The notes under the pieces: model-generated | What the model was told of the DNA's origin: nothing | Seen by the model: the letters and a program-made list of their open reading frames with translations, nothing else | Database searches by the model: none | Program-made: the position numbers and the translations under genes | Part shown: one piece after another, positions 24,901 to 35,490 of the stretch | How the letters are laid out: the number at the start of each line of letters is the position of its first letter | Numbering within the stretch: position 1 is the stretch's first letter | Assembly (NCBI RefSeq): GCF_964355755.1 | Contig: NC_092680.1 | Span: forward strand, 8,471,001 to 8,535,000 | Direction: 5' to 3' | DNA length: 64,000 nt | From: Antedon mediterranea | Taxonomy: Eukaryota; Echinodermata; Crinoidea; Comatulida; Antedonidae

Positions 24901-27900
24901 CTCGAATACACAACGTTCGGGCACCGGCTACAAACATAATGGACACAAAAACAATACGATTCCACAGTATCACGTACGATGGTGCTGCTCCTGGTAAGTT
25001 TAATTATAAATACATGAGATAGGAATGAGAGAAACGTGATCTACGCTCATGGCAATAACAGTGTCTGAATCAATGTAATATCCATATACTGGGGTACCAG
25101 TTGATGAAATTGTTGTTAATGACCTTGTTGGTGATGTCAGTATAATAACTCATACTCATAACGTCGATTGATTTGATAACGAAAATGTTAATAATGACCA
25201 TTCTGACGATGGCAAACAACGGTAACAACAGCTTGCCGTCATTCTACCACTAAATTCAACATACTTAAGATAATATTCATCTTTGATTGTTTGTGTAGAT
25301 GTTTATTTCTGGATTGGATCGGGTAGACCTGACTCAACAGGACGTAGTGTACCTTACATAAATGGAAGGTAACTAAAAATTAGAAATTACAACACTATGT
25401 TTTATTTTCTAAAACAAGATCATTTATAGATTTGACAGCCTAGACTGGAAAATATCGATTGCACAAAAGTATAGTAACTTTACGAACATTTTCTGGCCTG
25501 CCGAATCATGAATAGCATTAATTAGTATTATCAATGATTGGTATTAATTGATTTTCACAGCATTGATGGACTGCTTCCAAAGTTTCGTCGTGACACTATC
25601 ACCGTTCAGCTACCCGATAACGTGATGGTCTTCGATATTGACTATATCGGTATATGGAGTAAGACTTTTCAGCAAGATTTTGGACATGTTCTTATACCAG
25701 ACCGCAGAGAATTGAATATTCCGCCATTTGTGGAAAGTTCACATAAGGTTACACCAACTGGTGTTGAGGAGGTACGGTAGTTATCAATCATTTAATGCAA
25801 ATGTCAAGATCAGTGGAATGTTAAGTTAGGCTCTGCAGTTTAGACCTCCGACGCGTCACCGTTATTCTATGTTACAAGTTGTTTTGGTGTTTCATATAGT
25901 ACCGTATAAAACCAAGCAGCGAGATTAAAGTTTATCTTTTCTGAATTATTTCAGTATAATTAGGGTTAGGATTAGGTTAGTTGTTAGTTGTCACAAAATA
26001 AAACAATTGTTTAAACCCTTTAATATAATTTAATGATGCATCTATTAGCTATATACTTTTGAGCAACACATGACTACATAATATAGCAATGAATGTACAA
26101 AGTTGTATGGATTTATTGACATTGAAGGTACGGCCGACTGCTTCACAAGTACGGAACAGTGAAAGTTTATCAACGAACTACCAAGTGAGTTGGGTAATTG
26201 ATGGTGATGAAATAGATGTTGAACTATCTGGTATACTCCATGACAGGCAGTACATGGCCTTTGGCATCAGTGGTAGTAGGGTACGATCAGTGATGTTCGG
26301 ATCTGATGTAGCTGTTGCCTGGATAAACGGCGATATAGCGCAAGTAGATGATTACTATTTAGGAGGGTACTCCCAGGTAAGCACGTACTAATACAAAAGA
26401 TAAAGTAACAAGAAATTTAAATTGTGTACCCTAAAAGTTTTAAAAGCTATTTAAAAGACAAACAATTATACTTGTCACAATTCAAAGCTATGGTGCTTCC
26501 AAAAATGTCAAATCTATATCTATGCTAAGTGTTTAGGTGGAAGCGGTGCCTGTAAAGATGAATCATTCGTACTACCTGGAGTCAATAATTACAAGAATAT
26601 TAGTGGTTCCAGTGTTGATGGCGTCACTACTATATCATTTCGTCGAAAACTCGACACAGGTACATACATTCAGTTCTTATACTATGGCGTTATCTAAATT
26701 CCTTCACTTGCACTGATGAAGGGCTAGTGTTGCCCGCCGAAAGCTCTGCTAACTTTTCTGGCTGTTTTACTTCATCGTTTTGATTTAGCTTTTCGCTTTT
26801 TTTTGTATCTCCATTGAGATCCAGCCACTGATACCCACAGCATTGTCATTTTTTCAGTTATTTGCTTTTGGATTTATATATATATATAGTGTTATTATTA
26901 CAGGAGAGATAATAGTTTTCTGAAATGTACTTAACTTTAACTTACTGTAGGCTATTATTCAAAGAGTTACAACCATTTGTACAATATAGTATGCCCCATC
27001 TTCAAGGTAGATAACACCTCCTCTCCTGCTAAAAATCAATAAGGTACCGTTTATTTGTTACATTGATTATTGACTTTTCAACAACCGTTCTTGCAGAGGA
27101 TGCATTGGACATGACTATATCATTAACGGACGCCATGTACATAGTGTGGGCAATCGGATCAATAGACGACCAGGGATTGGTGACGAAGCACACTCATTTT
27201 GGCGGTAAGATTGTCTTCTTATGCCGTTTTGAACGCCAACTTGGATTTCTCGAAAAGCACAAGGAGGATTTTTTAGGACTTTTAGTGTGATGTTCCATTC
27301 ATAGTTCTGGACTTTTCCTGGAAAAAATAGCTTGTTACAAAAAATGGACAGTAATAGTTAAATACGATAATTATTGTTCGTGATTTCACATAAGTTGGAA
27401 GTTTTTTCAAATGTGTTTATAGTTGTTATGTGTTTATAGTTGCTTTTTCCGTTTTTTTTTTTGTCTTGTTTATTTGTTTATTCGATTTTATGGGTATAAA
27501 ACAATGCTCCCTCTTAGTATCAATACGTCGTCTGAAATGGCGAAATTATATGAAACGCAGAGGCACTAGTGTACAGTATACTTAAAACTCGTTTATATAT
27601 TGTTTTATAACGCCATTAAAATACACATTTGTCATTGGTTCAGTATATTAAGCAGAGTTTGTGAGACAATTAATTCAATTCCATTTTGAAGGTGACGTGT
27701 TTAGTTTCGGTAGAGATCCAGTGAACAATGCTCAACCAATGTTGTTGTCAAATCAGGCAGGGAACTCAGGAACGTGGCCAGAGATAGTTTTAGAAGGTAG
27801 AGATGTAACAACATTCGATGCTAAAATAGGGCCAACCGCTAGAGGATACACGAGATATGCAGCTACCACAGGTACTTTGACAGTATTTTTCATGTTGTTA

Positions 27901-30002
27901 GTATAAATTGGTATTTTTGTCTGTATTTTTACTAATATTAAGCCGAATCACCATCTGTGTTATCGTGCATAGTCAATCATCTTCAGTCTATAGAAGCAAC
28001 GCAAACATGTAGGCCTAATTGAAATTGAAAAATTAAAAAGTGTACCAATTACCACAATGTAGCTTTGATTTAATTTCAATTAAGACAATGCGGATTACAT
28101 AATTATGTATATTGACAATGTATATCATCATTGTGAATTTCAAATCCATTTGATGATGCAATCGCATTCGTACTGTACATATAACTTCAAACTACCAAAT
28201 TATTGATTAATTATCATTCAAATTATAGGTAATACTGAGTGGGGCTTCACCTGGTACTTGAATGAGAAGCTAGCTCCAAAACTGATACTCAAGCGAGGCG
28301 TCGAGTACACATTCCGAGTGTTCGGCGGTGATGATGAATCTCTTATTGCCCAGTACCATCCATTTTATATCACTGATGACATAACGGGAGGAACCCCTTC
28401 TACTAATATATTTAAGGCAAGTCTTGAAATTAAAGCTTACACATTTTTAGACATAACATAGGCTAAATAACTTGAAGTGATTGTTACAAGTACAATTTAA
28501 CATGTTTTAATGTAAAATTGAAAAATCAGGAAAATAAAACCAAATTATATCATATAGCCTATGCTATTTACCGTATACAGTAACAATTTTTTAGAGCTTG
28601 ATTTCTGAACCTAAATTACCGAATGGAAAAATAATCATCTAATACCTACTTAAACAAATACTTTAGATCACTGCGGTACATATTTTATACATAACAAACA
28701 TTTTTATTTCCATTTTTTAGTATCAAACAATATATGCTGGTCCAACTGGTGAGTATATAATATATTCTTAAATCTATTTTTTTCAATATAGCTTGCACCC
28801 TTGTTTTGATATACAAGAATTGGACAGCATATAACAAGCTTTCGTTTCAGGACGGAAACAAAGGACGAATTTCAAATCGATCAAATCAAGTCGCGATATG
28901 GACGGAACGGTGGATACTTATACGCATGTGCAGATTAATATTATAAAAATTCCGTCTACCGAAAAGAAAGTTCGTTAATGTGACGATAGGAAAAATAGTA
29001 ATCCGTTCAATCATTGGAAACAAGGTCTACGACTTGAAATATTTAATGTCCTCAAAGTTTTATTTAACTAAGTCTAAATTACATTATACATTGTTGCATA
29101 CAAATCGGTCGTTTATATTCAATTTAACAAAGTTACCGTCGACAAAATGTACAAAATATATAATTAGGCCCAACTAAACTAAACATTTAAAAAACCATTT
29201 TACATAATTAAATACTGTTTTTTATATAGTGGGTGGTTACTGTGAGTATAATATTAACAAAAAACAAGTAAGACGGAAGCAATCGGCAACATTCGATGAT
29301 TATTTTAAAACACTTAAAGAAAAATGCAACAGACGAGTGCTACCTGGAATTCTGAAATGGACTCCGAACGCAAACACACCGGATACAGTGTATTATCAGG
29401 TTAGTACGATTTTATATAAGTAATGTAGTTTGTGAAAAATTCAAAGTTCGAGTACCATTTTATTTACTTGGTATTTTCACTGCCAAACTCAAAGTAAGTT
29501 TTAGGTTGGTTGTTAAAGCTGGAGAAGCACTCGATCTCTGCTATGACTATCAAAGTCGTCGAGTTGACTTGACACTGTACTTATAAAAACAGTTTGAAAT
29601 AGATCGCTAAAGCTTGTTTCTATACAGTTTGGTAAACTATGTGAAATATTTCTCTATAATAACAGAATGAAATCTCCCTATGAGGAGAGTTTAACTTTTT
29701 GGTTCCTCCCACTAGAACGTAATGCAATTTGACCAATAATGACGCGATATATTAAGATTCATTGCGTCGTGATTTGAACCATGCTTCTTTGAAAGGACTA
29801 TTGCAAACGCAACGAACAGCAAATACATGGGACGACGTTCATACATGCAGAAAATGTTTTATATTCTCCAAAATGGTTATTACACGATGCCAGGTATTAG
29901 TAAAAGGACATCATACAACTTTATATTATTTATATTTTTTTTTAGTGCTACACGCATCAGTATTTTGGTTGGAAGATTCAAGTTGTGGATAGTTTTCTAT
30001 GA
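21910..30002 (+). CDS. Secreted Kazal-Kazal-DM13-DM13-DOMON protein, Skeletor-like, 17 exons
   Basis: Exons: 21910-21973, 22480-22653, 22820-23026, 23188-23586, 23907-23976, 24378-24486, 24825-24993, 25299-25368, 25561-25771, about 26087-26376, 26530-26659, 27097-27204, 27692-27871, 28229-28416, 28721-28748, 29230-29399 and 29946-30002 (TGA). About 870 residues: signal peptide MMKYLYICFLLMSMNAYVYS; Kazal 1 (VCGTDGRTYPSICYL) and Kazal 2 (VCGSDGITYPSPCFL), which are protease-inhibitor-type folds; a Thr/Ser-rich linker with GGGGS; DM13-1 (GTIYSVDKSTITIVHF to WIGVWC); DM13-2 (TIRFHSITYDGAAPDVYFWI to FGHVLIP); DOMON (VSWVIDGDEIDVELSG, MAFGISGSR); then the Skeletor-type tail with YHPFYITDD, WTPNANTPDTVYYQ and CYTHQYFGWKI. 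DM13-2 lacks the Cys seen in DM13-1. The DM13-DM13-DOMON order is that of Drosophila Skeletor; Kazal domains in front are an addition. It is likely extracellular; function is unknown. Only the start of the DOMON exon is uncertain. Confidence 0.9.
22039..22365. mobile_element. MITE-like repeat in intron 1 of the Kazal-DM13-DOMON gene
   Basis: Ends TTAAAGATATATACGGTTCC and GGGGGACAATGCATCTTTA are imperfect inverted repeats. The interior aligns along its length with 39458-39779 (for example AAAACTGGATC, TTTTCATGTTTTTGGGG). It is more diverged than the copy at 39 kb and has no coding capacity. Confidence 0.65.
26695..26860 (+). repeat. Interspersed repeat with CTGATGA/GAAA hammerhead-like motif
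   Basis: In an intron of the Kazal-DM13-DOMON gene. It contains CACTGATGAAGGGCTAGTGT, then GCCC and CCGAAAGC. The GGGC/GCCC pair would form a short stem. The rest, through CTCCATTGAGATCCAGCCAC, matches the inverted copy at 3304-3411. Confidence 0.6.
28417..28720 (+). other. GC-AG intron of the Kazal-DM13-DOMON gene
   Basis: The exon ends ATATTTAAG and the intron starts GCAAGT, ending TTTTTTAG. Splicing joins TNIFK to YQTIYAGPTG in phase 0 and continues the Skeletor-type tail. Confidence 0.82.
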
Positions 30003-30850
30003 TATCTGAACATTTACACCTCACGAATTTCAAAGTAGGAATCTTATACAACAGAGGTTTGACTGGAATTAATAACATTAAGTTACTGAACAGTTGTAAA
30101 AACTAAAGTATTATTTAGTTCTTTAGTACTGAAAGTTTGTATGTGAAATACAGTTTAAACTAATTACTATGTTTGTACATTAACTAGTTAATGAACCCGG
30201 ATAACCTACTTCTGTTTTATTTATTTCCATACAAAAGGTTGAAAAACCAGACCCAATATACTTAAGCTTAAACAAATCATTGACAGCTCCCCGGGCCTGA
30301 TCGCATGGACTTCTGTTAGTACGCCTATTGTAAGTTAGGTTCTAGATTATGTGGATGATGGACCCAATGTATATGTACTCAAAACAATGTGTAAACAATA
30401 TAATCTATTACATTTAAAATTCGGATTTTTCTTAAATAGTACTGCGCGACAATGGCATTTTAAATATAGAGCAGTCATTAGGCCTATACATTCTATAACA
30501 AAATATTACAATAGTATAAGCATTTAAAATATAAAATTCAACGTTTACATTGTTCATTAATTTCATAAACATATAATTGTTATTCTTCATTGGCAAAATC
30601 ATCTTAGTTGTAGATTTACACGTGGAATTCCTTGCACGTCATAGGCACTTCTAGTGGCAGAATGTATGCATTTTATTATCTGGAAGAATTACAGTACAGT
30701 CCAATATGTTTCCTTGATATTACTATTGTGATATAGTACGTACATCAGTAAATGAATGCACTTGGTGCATGGAAGTATAAAATACCTTGGTGTTATAGTA
30801 CGTCATCTCATTCACATGCCTAATACACCACATGTCGTAAAAATACAAAT
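30003..30850. other. 3' region of the Kazal-DM13-DOMON gene and intergenic DNA
   Basis: AT-rich with no recognisable gene, repeat or clear AATAAA close to the stop. It separates the plus-strand gene from the minus-strand NAT8-like cluster, so the two units converge. Confidence 0.45.
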
Positions 30851-30851
30851 T

Positions 30852-31136
30852 CTACGACAATATCATCCTTTTGATTGTAAGGCACACACGAATAAACACA
30901 GTAACGAAACAGTAATAAACGGCACAAATAATCAAGGCTGCAACACATATACCAAAAGCAGATAAAATGACTGCAGGTAAAGATCCAGTCAAAATGAAAA
31001 CAGACAAAATGACTACAGAGGCGGTAACCAACCAACGTTTGCTTAACAAGAAATGTACGTATGAATTCCAAATTTTCGTTGTAACACCAAGTTGTTCATA
31101 ATCACTATCTACACTTGATGTTGTTTTACGATTCAT
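30852..31136 (-). CDS. 94-residue membrane protein, probably truncated NAT8-like relative
   Basis: One open frame with a polar N-terminus, then a basic KRW followed by two hydrophobic helices separated by a short turn (about residues 34-80). The layout (aromatic-basic residues, KRW or RRW, double hydrophobic hairpin) repeats that of residues 35-90 of the NAT8-like protein encoded at 31987-32640. The acetyltransferase domain that should follow is absent, and no splice donor with a GNAT-coding exon was found downstream. A 3' portion recurs at about 33474-33600. It may be a decayed paralogue, a short real membrane protein, or the first exon of an unresolved gene. Confidence 0.4.
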   Translation of the reverse strand: MNRKTTSSVDSDYEQLGVTTKIWNSYVHFLLSKRWLVTASVVILSVFILTGSLPAVILSAFGICVAALIICAVYYCFVTVFIRVCLTIKRMILS

Positions 31137-31986
31137 TTTGTTTTATTTGTACTGTTCTTTGTGTAGAAAAATGTACTGAAACCAAAACGAATCAACACAA
31201 TGAAGAATAACGACGCATTAGGTGGATATTTTAAACAATATCCCAATCTGCTGATTGGTCGACGATCAAATATCCTAATTATTAAGTATTGTTAATGCAA
31301 AAATGTTTTTGATGACCTTTCGTTGGTAAAACATATCAAATAGTGAACTTTACCCGTTTAAGAATAATACAAACATTGAATAGGAGCAGCGCCAACACAA
31401 AACAGATAAACAAACCAAGCAACAATACTATGAGAACCTGTCCACAAAGTGGTTAGTCAGATCACCTAACAAGAAAAAGACAGTGAATATTAATCAACGT
31501 ACGAAATCAATATAAAATGCATGCTTACGAGATTACAATTCCCAATTACATTTAACCATTTTCTTTCCGGTTTCAGAGGCAGGGAACAGAAGAAAAATAA
31601 ACAAATGTAACTACCGTCATTATAATCAAATGTGAAAACAAAAAAACATTATACTGAAACATAAGGTTCTGTACAGTACATACTTTAATCATTGCATTCC
31701 CTAAATACATCATAGACATTAAATACGCTCAGTTTTAAATACATTCCTGCTTAACAAAAATGAATAATGTGTTTATAGTTACAACAAATAATATGTCAGT
31801 CATTGTGACTGAATCTACATTCATACACTTTAACTCAGAATTTCACCACAGTATCCAACTTTATCCTTCATACCTGAATAATTTACTATTAGGCCTATAC
31901 TGTGTATACCCTTAAATTTAAGATAATCCTCCAAAATGTCAGTTACAAACATCCTTTTAAATATTCTCTTTCACCTTATTTACCTT

Positions 31987-32640
31987 TCACCTTATTATAT
32001 CTAAACACAAAGTGTAAGTAATTAACACAAAACACATTAATTTTCTTGAAAAACCACCCACGACCTTAAAACCAAAACTTTCATAAAGTTTCTGAGCAGG
32101 TACTTGTACTTCGGTGGTGATAAGGTCAATTGCGTTGTATTTTTTAGCCTTACTAAAATCTATAGCAACACGCAGCAGTTGTTTTGCAACACCTAATCGT
32201 CTGTACTTCTTGTCCACGGCCATCCTACGTAGGTATGCAACATTATCGGAATTTTCTTTTACTGTAATACCGACAGTTCCTATAACTTGCCGATATTCGG
32301 TCACTGCAACCCAGAAATTTGTTCTATCTGAAGATTGATAATTCAGTTGGGCCTCGTTAATGTCCGCGAAAAGTGGCCCCTTTATCAGCCTATGCGCCGC
32401 AAAATACAATCCAGCGAATAAAGCAACATAAAATGCGACGATTAACAAAATAGTATGCAAAATGCATTGGGTGATATAATACGCTATGAATGTATATATT
32501 GTCACGATTGCAATGACTTTCCAACGCCGTATAAGCACTTTATATCCTGGAAGAATATTGTCATAAGCTCCATTTTCTAAAACTGTTTTTGCTTCCTTGT
32601 TTAATTCATGACAGCATGGGATAATAGATATTGGTGACAT
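31987..32640 (-). CDS. NAT8-like (camello family) N-acetyltransferase, single exon
   Basis: 217 residues in one exon, close to the ~220-230 usual for NAT8/camello proteins. Residues 38-87 form a hydrophobic hairpin flanked by RRW and AAHRLIKG, the membrane anchor typical of this ER-resident family. Residues 105-200 are a GNAT fold: VGITV strand, then LRRMAVDKKYRRLGVAKQLL, whose RRLGVA fits the acetyl-CoA-binding R/Q-x-x-G-x-A loop, and a C-terminal KLYESFGFKV, the usual last GNAT motif. The vertebrate proteins acetylate cysteine conjugates or lysines of ER proteins; which applies here is unknown. The reading frame is intact. Decayed duplicates lie nearby, so this may be the surviving member of a small cluster. 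Confidence 0.9.
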   Translation of the reverse strand: MSPISIIPCCHELNKEAKTVLENGAYDNILPGYKVLIRRWKVIAIVTIYTFIAYYITQCILHTILLIVAFYVALFAGLYFAAHRLIKGPLFADINEAQLNYQSSDRTNFWVAVTEYRQVIGTVGITVKENSDNVAYLRRMAVDKKYRRLGVAKQLLRVAIDFSKAKKYNAIDLITTEVQVPAQKLYESFGFKVVGGFSRKLMCFVLITYTLCLDIIR

Positions 32641-33010
32641 CTAGATGTTGACAGAATTGAAAGGAGAAGAAAATCAAGAGAGATGTTACCTAATTGTTAA
32701 TATGTAAAATGAAAAAATATAAATATAATAGGCTAATTACTGTAGGCCACCTATATAGGCTGTTGGGATGTCAGAGTGGCGAGTTGTAGGCTAGCTAGCG
32801 ACTTTATTTTTATACAGTAGTTGGTCGTGATATGTAGCCCTGGTAGGATGTCGGGGATTTTGGATTGGTGCGTTGTAGGCCTACACCGCACTGCACATCG
32901 CTAGCGACTTAGTCATGACTTAGTGGGATGACCGACTTATAGTTAGTCTAGGCCTAGACTGTCTAGGCCTAGGTAAACTCCACCTTGGGCGGATGATGAT
33001 ACCTCACCTA
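32445..33010 (-). repeat. Segmental duplication, copy A (NAT8-like 5' part and upstream)
   Basis: This stretch covers the N-terminal coding part of the NAT8-like gene and its upstream region. It aligns with 35327-35901 in the same orientation: TAATTCATGACA, ATAATAGATAT, GGTGACATCTAGATG, TTTTGGATTGGTG and CTTGGGCGGA occur in the same order in both. Confidence 0.8.
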
Positions 33011-33150
33011 ACATTAAGTTCATAATTAAACTAGTAAACAACCCAATTAATGATTAATACAAATTAACTAGAAGTTTTGACTAAAATATTAGATGTAGCT
33101 TAATTAACTTCCTCGTTACCTTGTTTTCGTTGTACGTCTCCTATAGTCTA

Positions 33151-33197
33151 TAGACCAGCCTTGAACATTGGGGGCGGTGTTTAATCTTTGATAAGGA
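33151..33197 (+). promoter_or_regulatory. 47-bp motif shared with the TBCA promoter region
   Basis: TAGACCAGCCTTGAAC, then TTGGGGGCGGTG and TTTAATCTTTGATA, are identical to 38331-38377 at 45 of 47 positions. It contains a GC-box-like GGGGGCGG. Here it abuts a truncated SINE body. It may be a transposed promoter fragment or part of an unrecognised repeat. Confidence 0.45.
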
Positions 33198-33380
33198 CTA
33201 TAAACCGTAGGTCCAGTGTACACAACTAGCTCGTGTGCACTTTAAAGAACCTAGTACATCTTTCGAGACGAGTAGGGGGTTACCCCGGTGTATTAGTACT
33301 GTATCACAGCCACTGATCACCAACTGGGTCCTCTGGGAGACCAGTCTTTGACTGAAGAAGTTACCCAGTATAAATATATA
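33190..33380 (+). repeat. SINE body fragment (tRNA-derived family also at 41.5-41.85 kb)
   Basis: Contains GACTATAAACCGTAGGTCC, ACATCTTTCGAGACGAGTAG, ACCCCGGTGTA and ACTGGGTCCTCTGGGA, in the same order as the reverse complement of 41542-41740. The tRNA-like head is missing. Confidence 0.75.
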
Positions 33381-33473
33381 TTTCAATCATATTTCAATCA
33401 ATCATTACGTAATCATGGAGGCATGCATGAATAAAATGTATGGGATGGGGAGATATTATTGTAGTGTGTGTGT

Positions 33474-33600
33474 TTTGATTGTAAGGCACACACGAATGAA
33501 CAGTAAACAAAACAGTAAGAATACACGGCACAAATAAAAATCAGACATCGTTGCACCACAGTAAAGATTTAGTAAAAAATGAAAACCTTAAGAAATTTAG
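33474..33600 (-). pseudogene. Remnant related to the 94-residue NAT8-like membrane ORF
   Basis: GATTGTAAGGCACACACGAAT and the following CAGTAA...ACGGCACAAATAA repeat the sequence at 30874-30990, covering the end of the second hydrophobic segment. The frame is broken. Confidence 0.6.
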
Positions 33601-33639
33601 CGTAGGCATTGTCCACAAGTTTTAGGCTAATAACTATTT

Positions 33640-33790
33640 TTTTGTCCGACTGGTGTCGGTTCGTCTCACTTTTAAAAAGATTCTCTTCGGAGTTCCTGCT
33701 TTGTGAATAAAATACTGAAAGATGAGGGTGTATCCGAATTGTGGGTACAATTGGGGGACTGGTGCGGTTCGTCTAATAACTATTAAAAGA
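33640..33790 (+). repeat. Degenerate fragments of the tRNA-containing ~365-bp repeat
   Basis: TCTTCGGAGTTCCTGC and GTGAATAAAATACTGAAAGA with TGAGGGTGTAT match the 3' half of the units at 36-37 kb. Diverged. Confidence 0.55.
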
Positions 33791-33871
33791 ATACGTTTGT
33801 AGAGATAGCATTTCATCTTAATTGTACCTATCTTATTATTTTAATATTTTACTACCGCGTCTTTCTTTCTT

Positions 33872-34062
33872 AAAGTTCAGGTATAGGTACATATAAATTT
33901 TAAATATAATATCTGGTTAGTACATAAATCAAATATTTGTAATAAATATGAATTACTTTTTTCAGTAGTTAGGTAGGTAACCTTAAAGCCCAGAAGGTAA
34001 AAAAGATGGTGAATATACGGTGGATAATTTTTGCTATAGCATGAAAATAAATTAACCTCTGA
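33872..34062 (+). repeat. Partial copy of the arm of the 34.4-35.2 kb palindrome
   Basis: It carries the phrases CAGTAGTTAGGTAGGTAACC, ATACGGTGGATAATTTTTGC and TATAGCATGAAAATAAA in the same order and direction as the left arm at 34360-34640, with internal deletion. Confidence 0.75.
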
Positions 34063-34359
34063 CCTTATAAAGATACACACTTAAGATTGATATTAAATCG
34101 TAAAGTATATGTTCCTATTTACACTTATGAATAATTTTGTTATAGTAGGCCTATAGGCCTAAACGTTACTATTTATTCGGTAGTCATGACATATGGATGT
34201 GCTGCCTGGTCAACTCGAAAAACACTACTACTACACTTTTAAGTTAATACAGAATTGAAAAAATGGCCGAAAATCAACTTAAAAAAGTAATTTCATCTAA
34301 AAAAGAAAAAAAATTGGATATGGCTATAGCATGAATTGTATATGAAGTAGACGTTAATT

Positions 34360-35195
34360 TAAAGCTCAGGTACAGGCATGAATTTTAAATATAATATTTG
34401 GTTAATTGTACATAAATCAAATATTTGTAACAGAAATCAAGACGAAAAAACATGAATTTCCCTTAATATGGTCAAATACAAAATTTGGCCAAATTCTTCC
34501 ATAAAAACCAGGAAGACTTTTTTTCAGTAGTTAGGTAGTTAACCTAATATAATAACATGTCTGGTGACTCCCTAGACGGTAAAAAAAAGGTGGTGGATAT
34601 ACGGTGGATAATTTTTGCTATAGCATGAAAATAAAAATCTGAAGTTAAATAAAAATATCAGAAATGTAATATTCAAGTTATATTACCTATATTTAGTCAT
34701 CTGATAACAAAAGAATAGAGATTTTACTGTGTAATTTGAGCTCAAATTACACTGTAAAATCTCTATTCTTTTATACACAAATTTTGTAAATAGAGAGGCA
34801 TTTTAAAAAGCTATGAAAAATAAACGGTGTGGCAAATAATGTTATCAGATGACTAAATATAGGTACTATAACTTGAATTTTACATTCTTAGTATTTTTAT
34901 TCAACTTCAGATTTTCATTTTCATGCTATAGCAAAAATTATCCACCGTATATCCACCATCTTTTTTCACCTTCTAGGGTGTCACCAGACATGTTATTGCA
35001 TTAGGTTAAACTACCTAACTACTGAAAAAAAGTCTTCCTGTTTTTTTATGGCAGAATTTTGCTAAATTTTGTATTTGACCATATTAAGGGAAATTCATGT
35101 TTTTTCGTCTTGATTTCTGTTACAAATATTTAATTTATGTACAATTTAATTAACCAGATATTATATTTAAATTCATGCCTGTACCTGATCTTTAA
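34360..35195. repeat. Long imperfect palindrome (about 380- and 455-base arms, centre GAGCTC)
   Basis: The centre lies between 34,740 and 34,741. The left arm runs from AGCTCAGGTACAGGCATGAA through TCAAGACGAAAAAACATG, CAGTAGTTAGGTAG and GGTGGATAATTTTTGCTATA to ATAGAGATTTTACTG. The right arm is its reverse complement, ending CATGCCTGTACCTGAT, with about 70 extra bases beyond the centre (about 34,770-34,845). The palindrome has no spacer. It looks like a foldback or non-autonomous element, or an inverted duplication. No open frame of interest is present. Confidence 0.85.
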
Positions 35196-35326
35196 TACAA
35201 TTGATGTTTTATTTGACAGTTACAGCTTATATTGCTGTTGTGTTCAATATATTGTCAATATTGTAGGCCTATTCTACAGACAGTATGTGTATACGGCTAA
35301 AATAATCAGATTAGAAAGAAACAGAT

Positions 35327-35490
35327 TAACAAAATAGTATGCACAATGGGTGATATAATATGCTATTAAAGTAGTAGGGCCTATATATTGACGTTCCAAC
35401 GACATGTGAGTACTATTGGCAGAATATTGCTTGTTAATTCATGACAACATGAGATAATAGATATATCGGTGACATCTAGATGGTTATGAA
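35327..35490 (-). pseudogene. Truncated NAT8-like pseudogene (N-terminal coding part only)
   Basis: On the minus strand the start region (GATGTCACCGATATATCTAT from about 35,478) corresponds to the first codons of the intact gene at 32,640. Most of the coding part is deleted internally, and a hydrophobic-hairpin segment survives near 35,330-35,380. No acetyltransferase domain remains. Confidence 0.7.
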
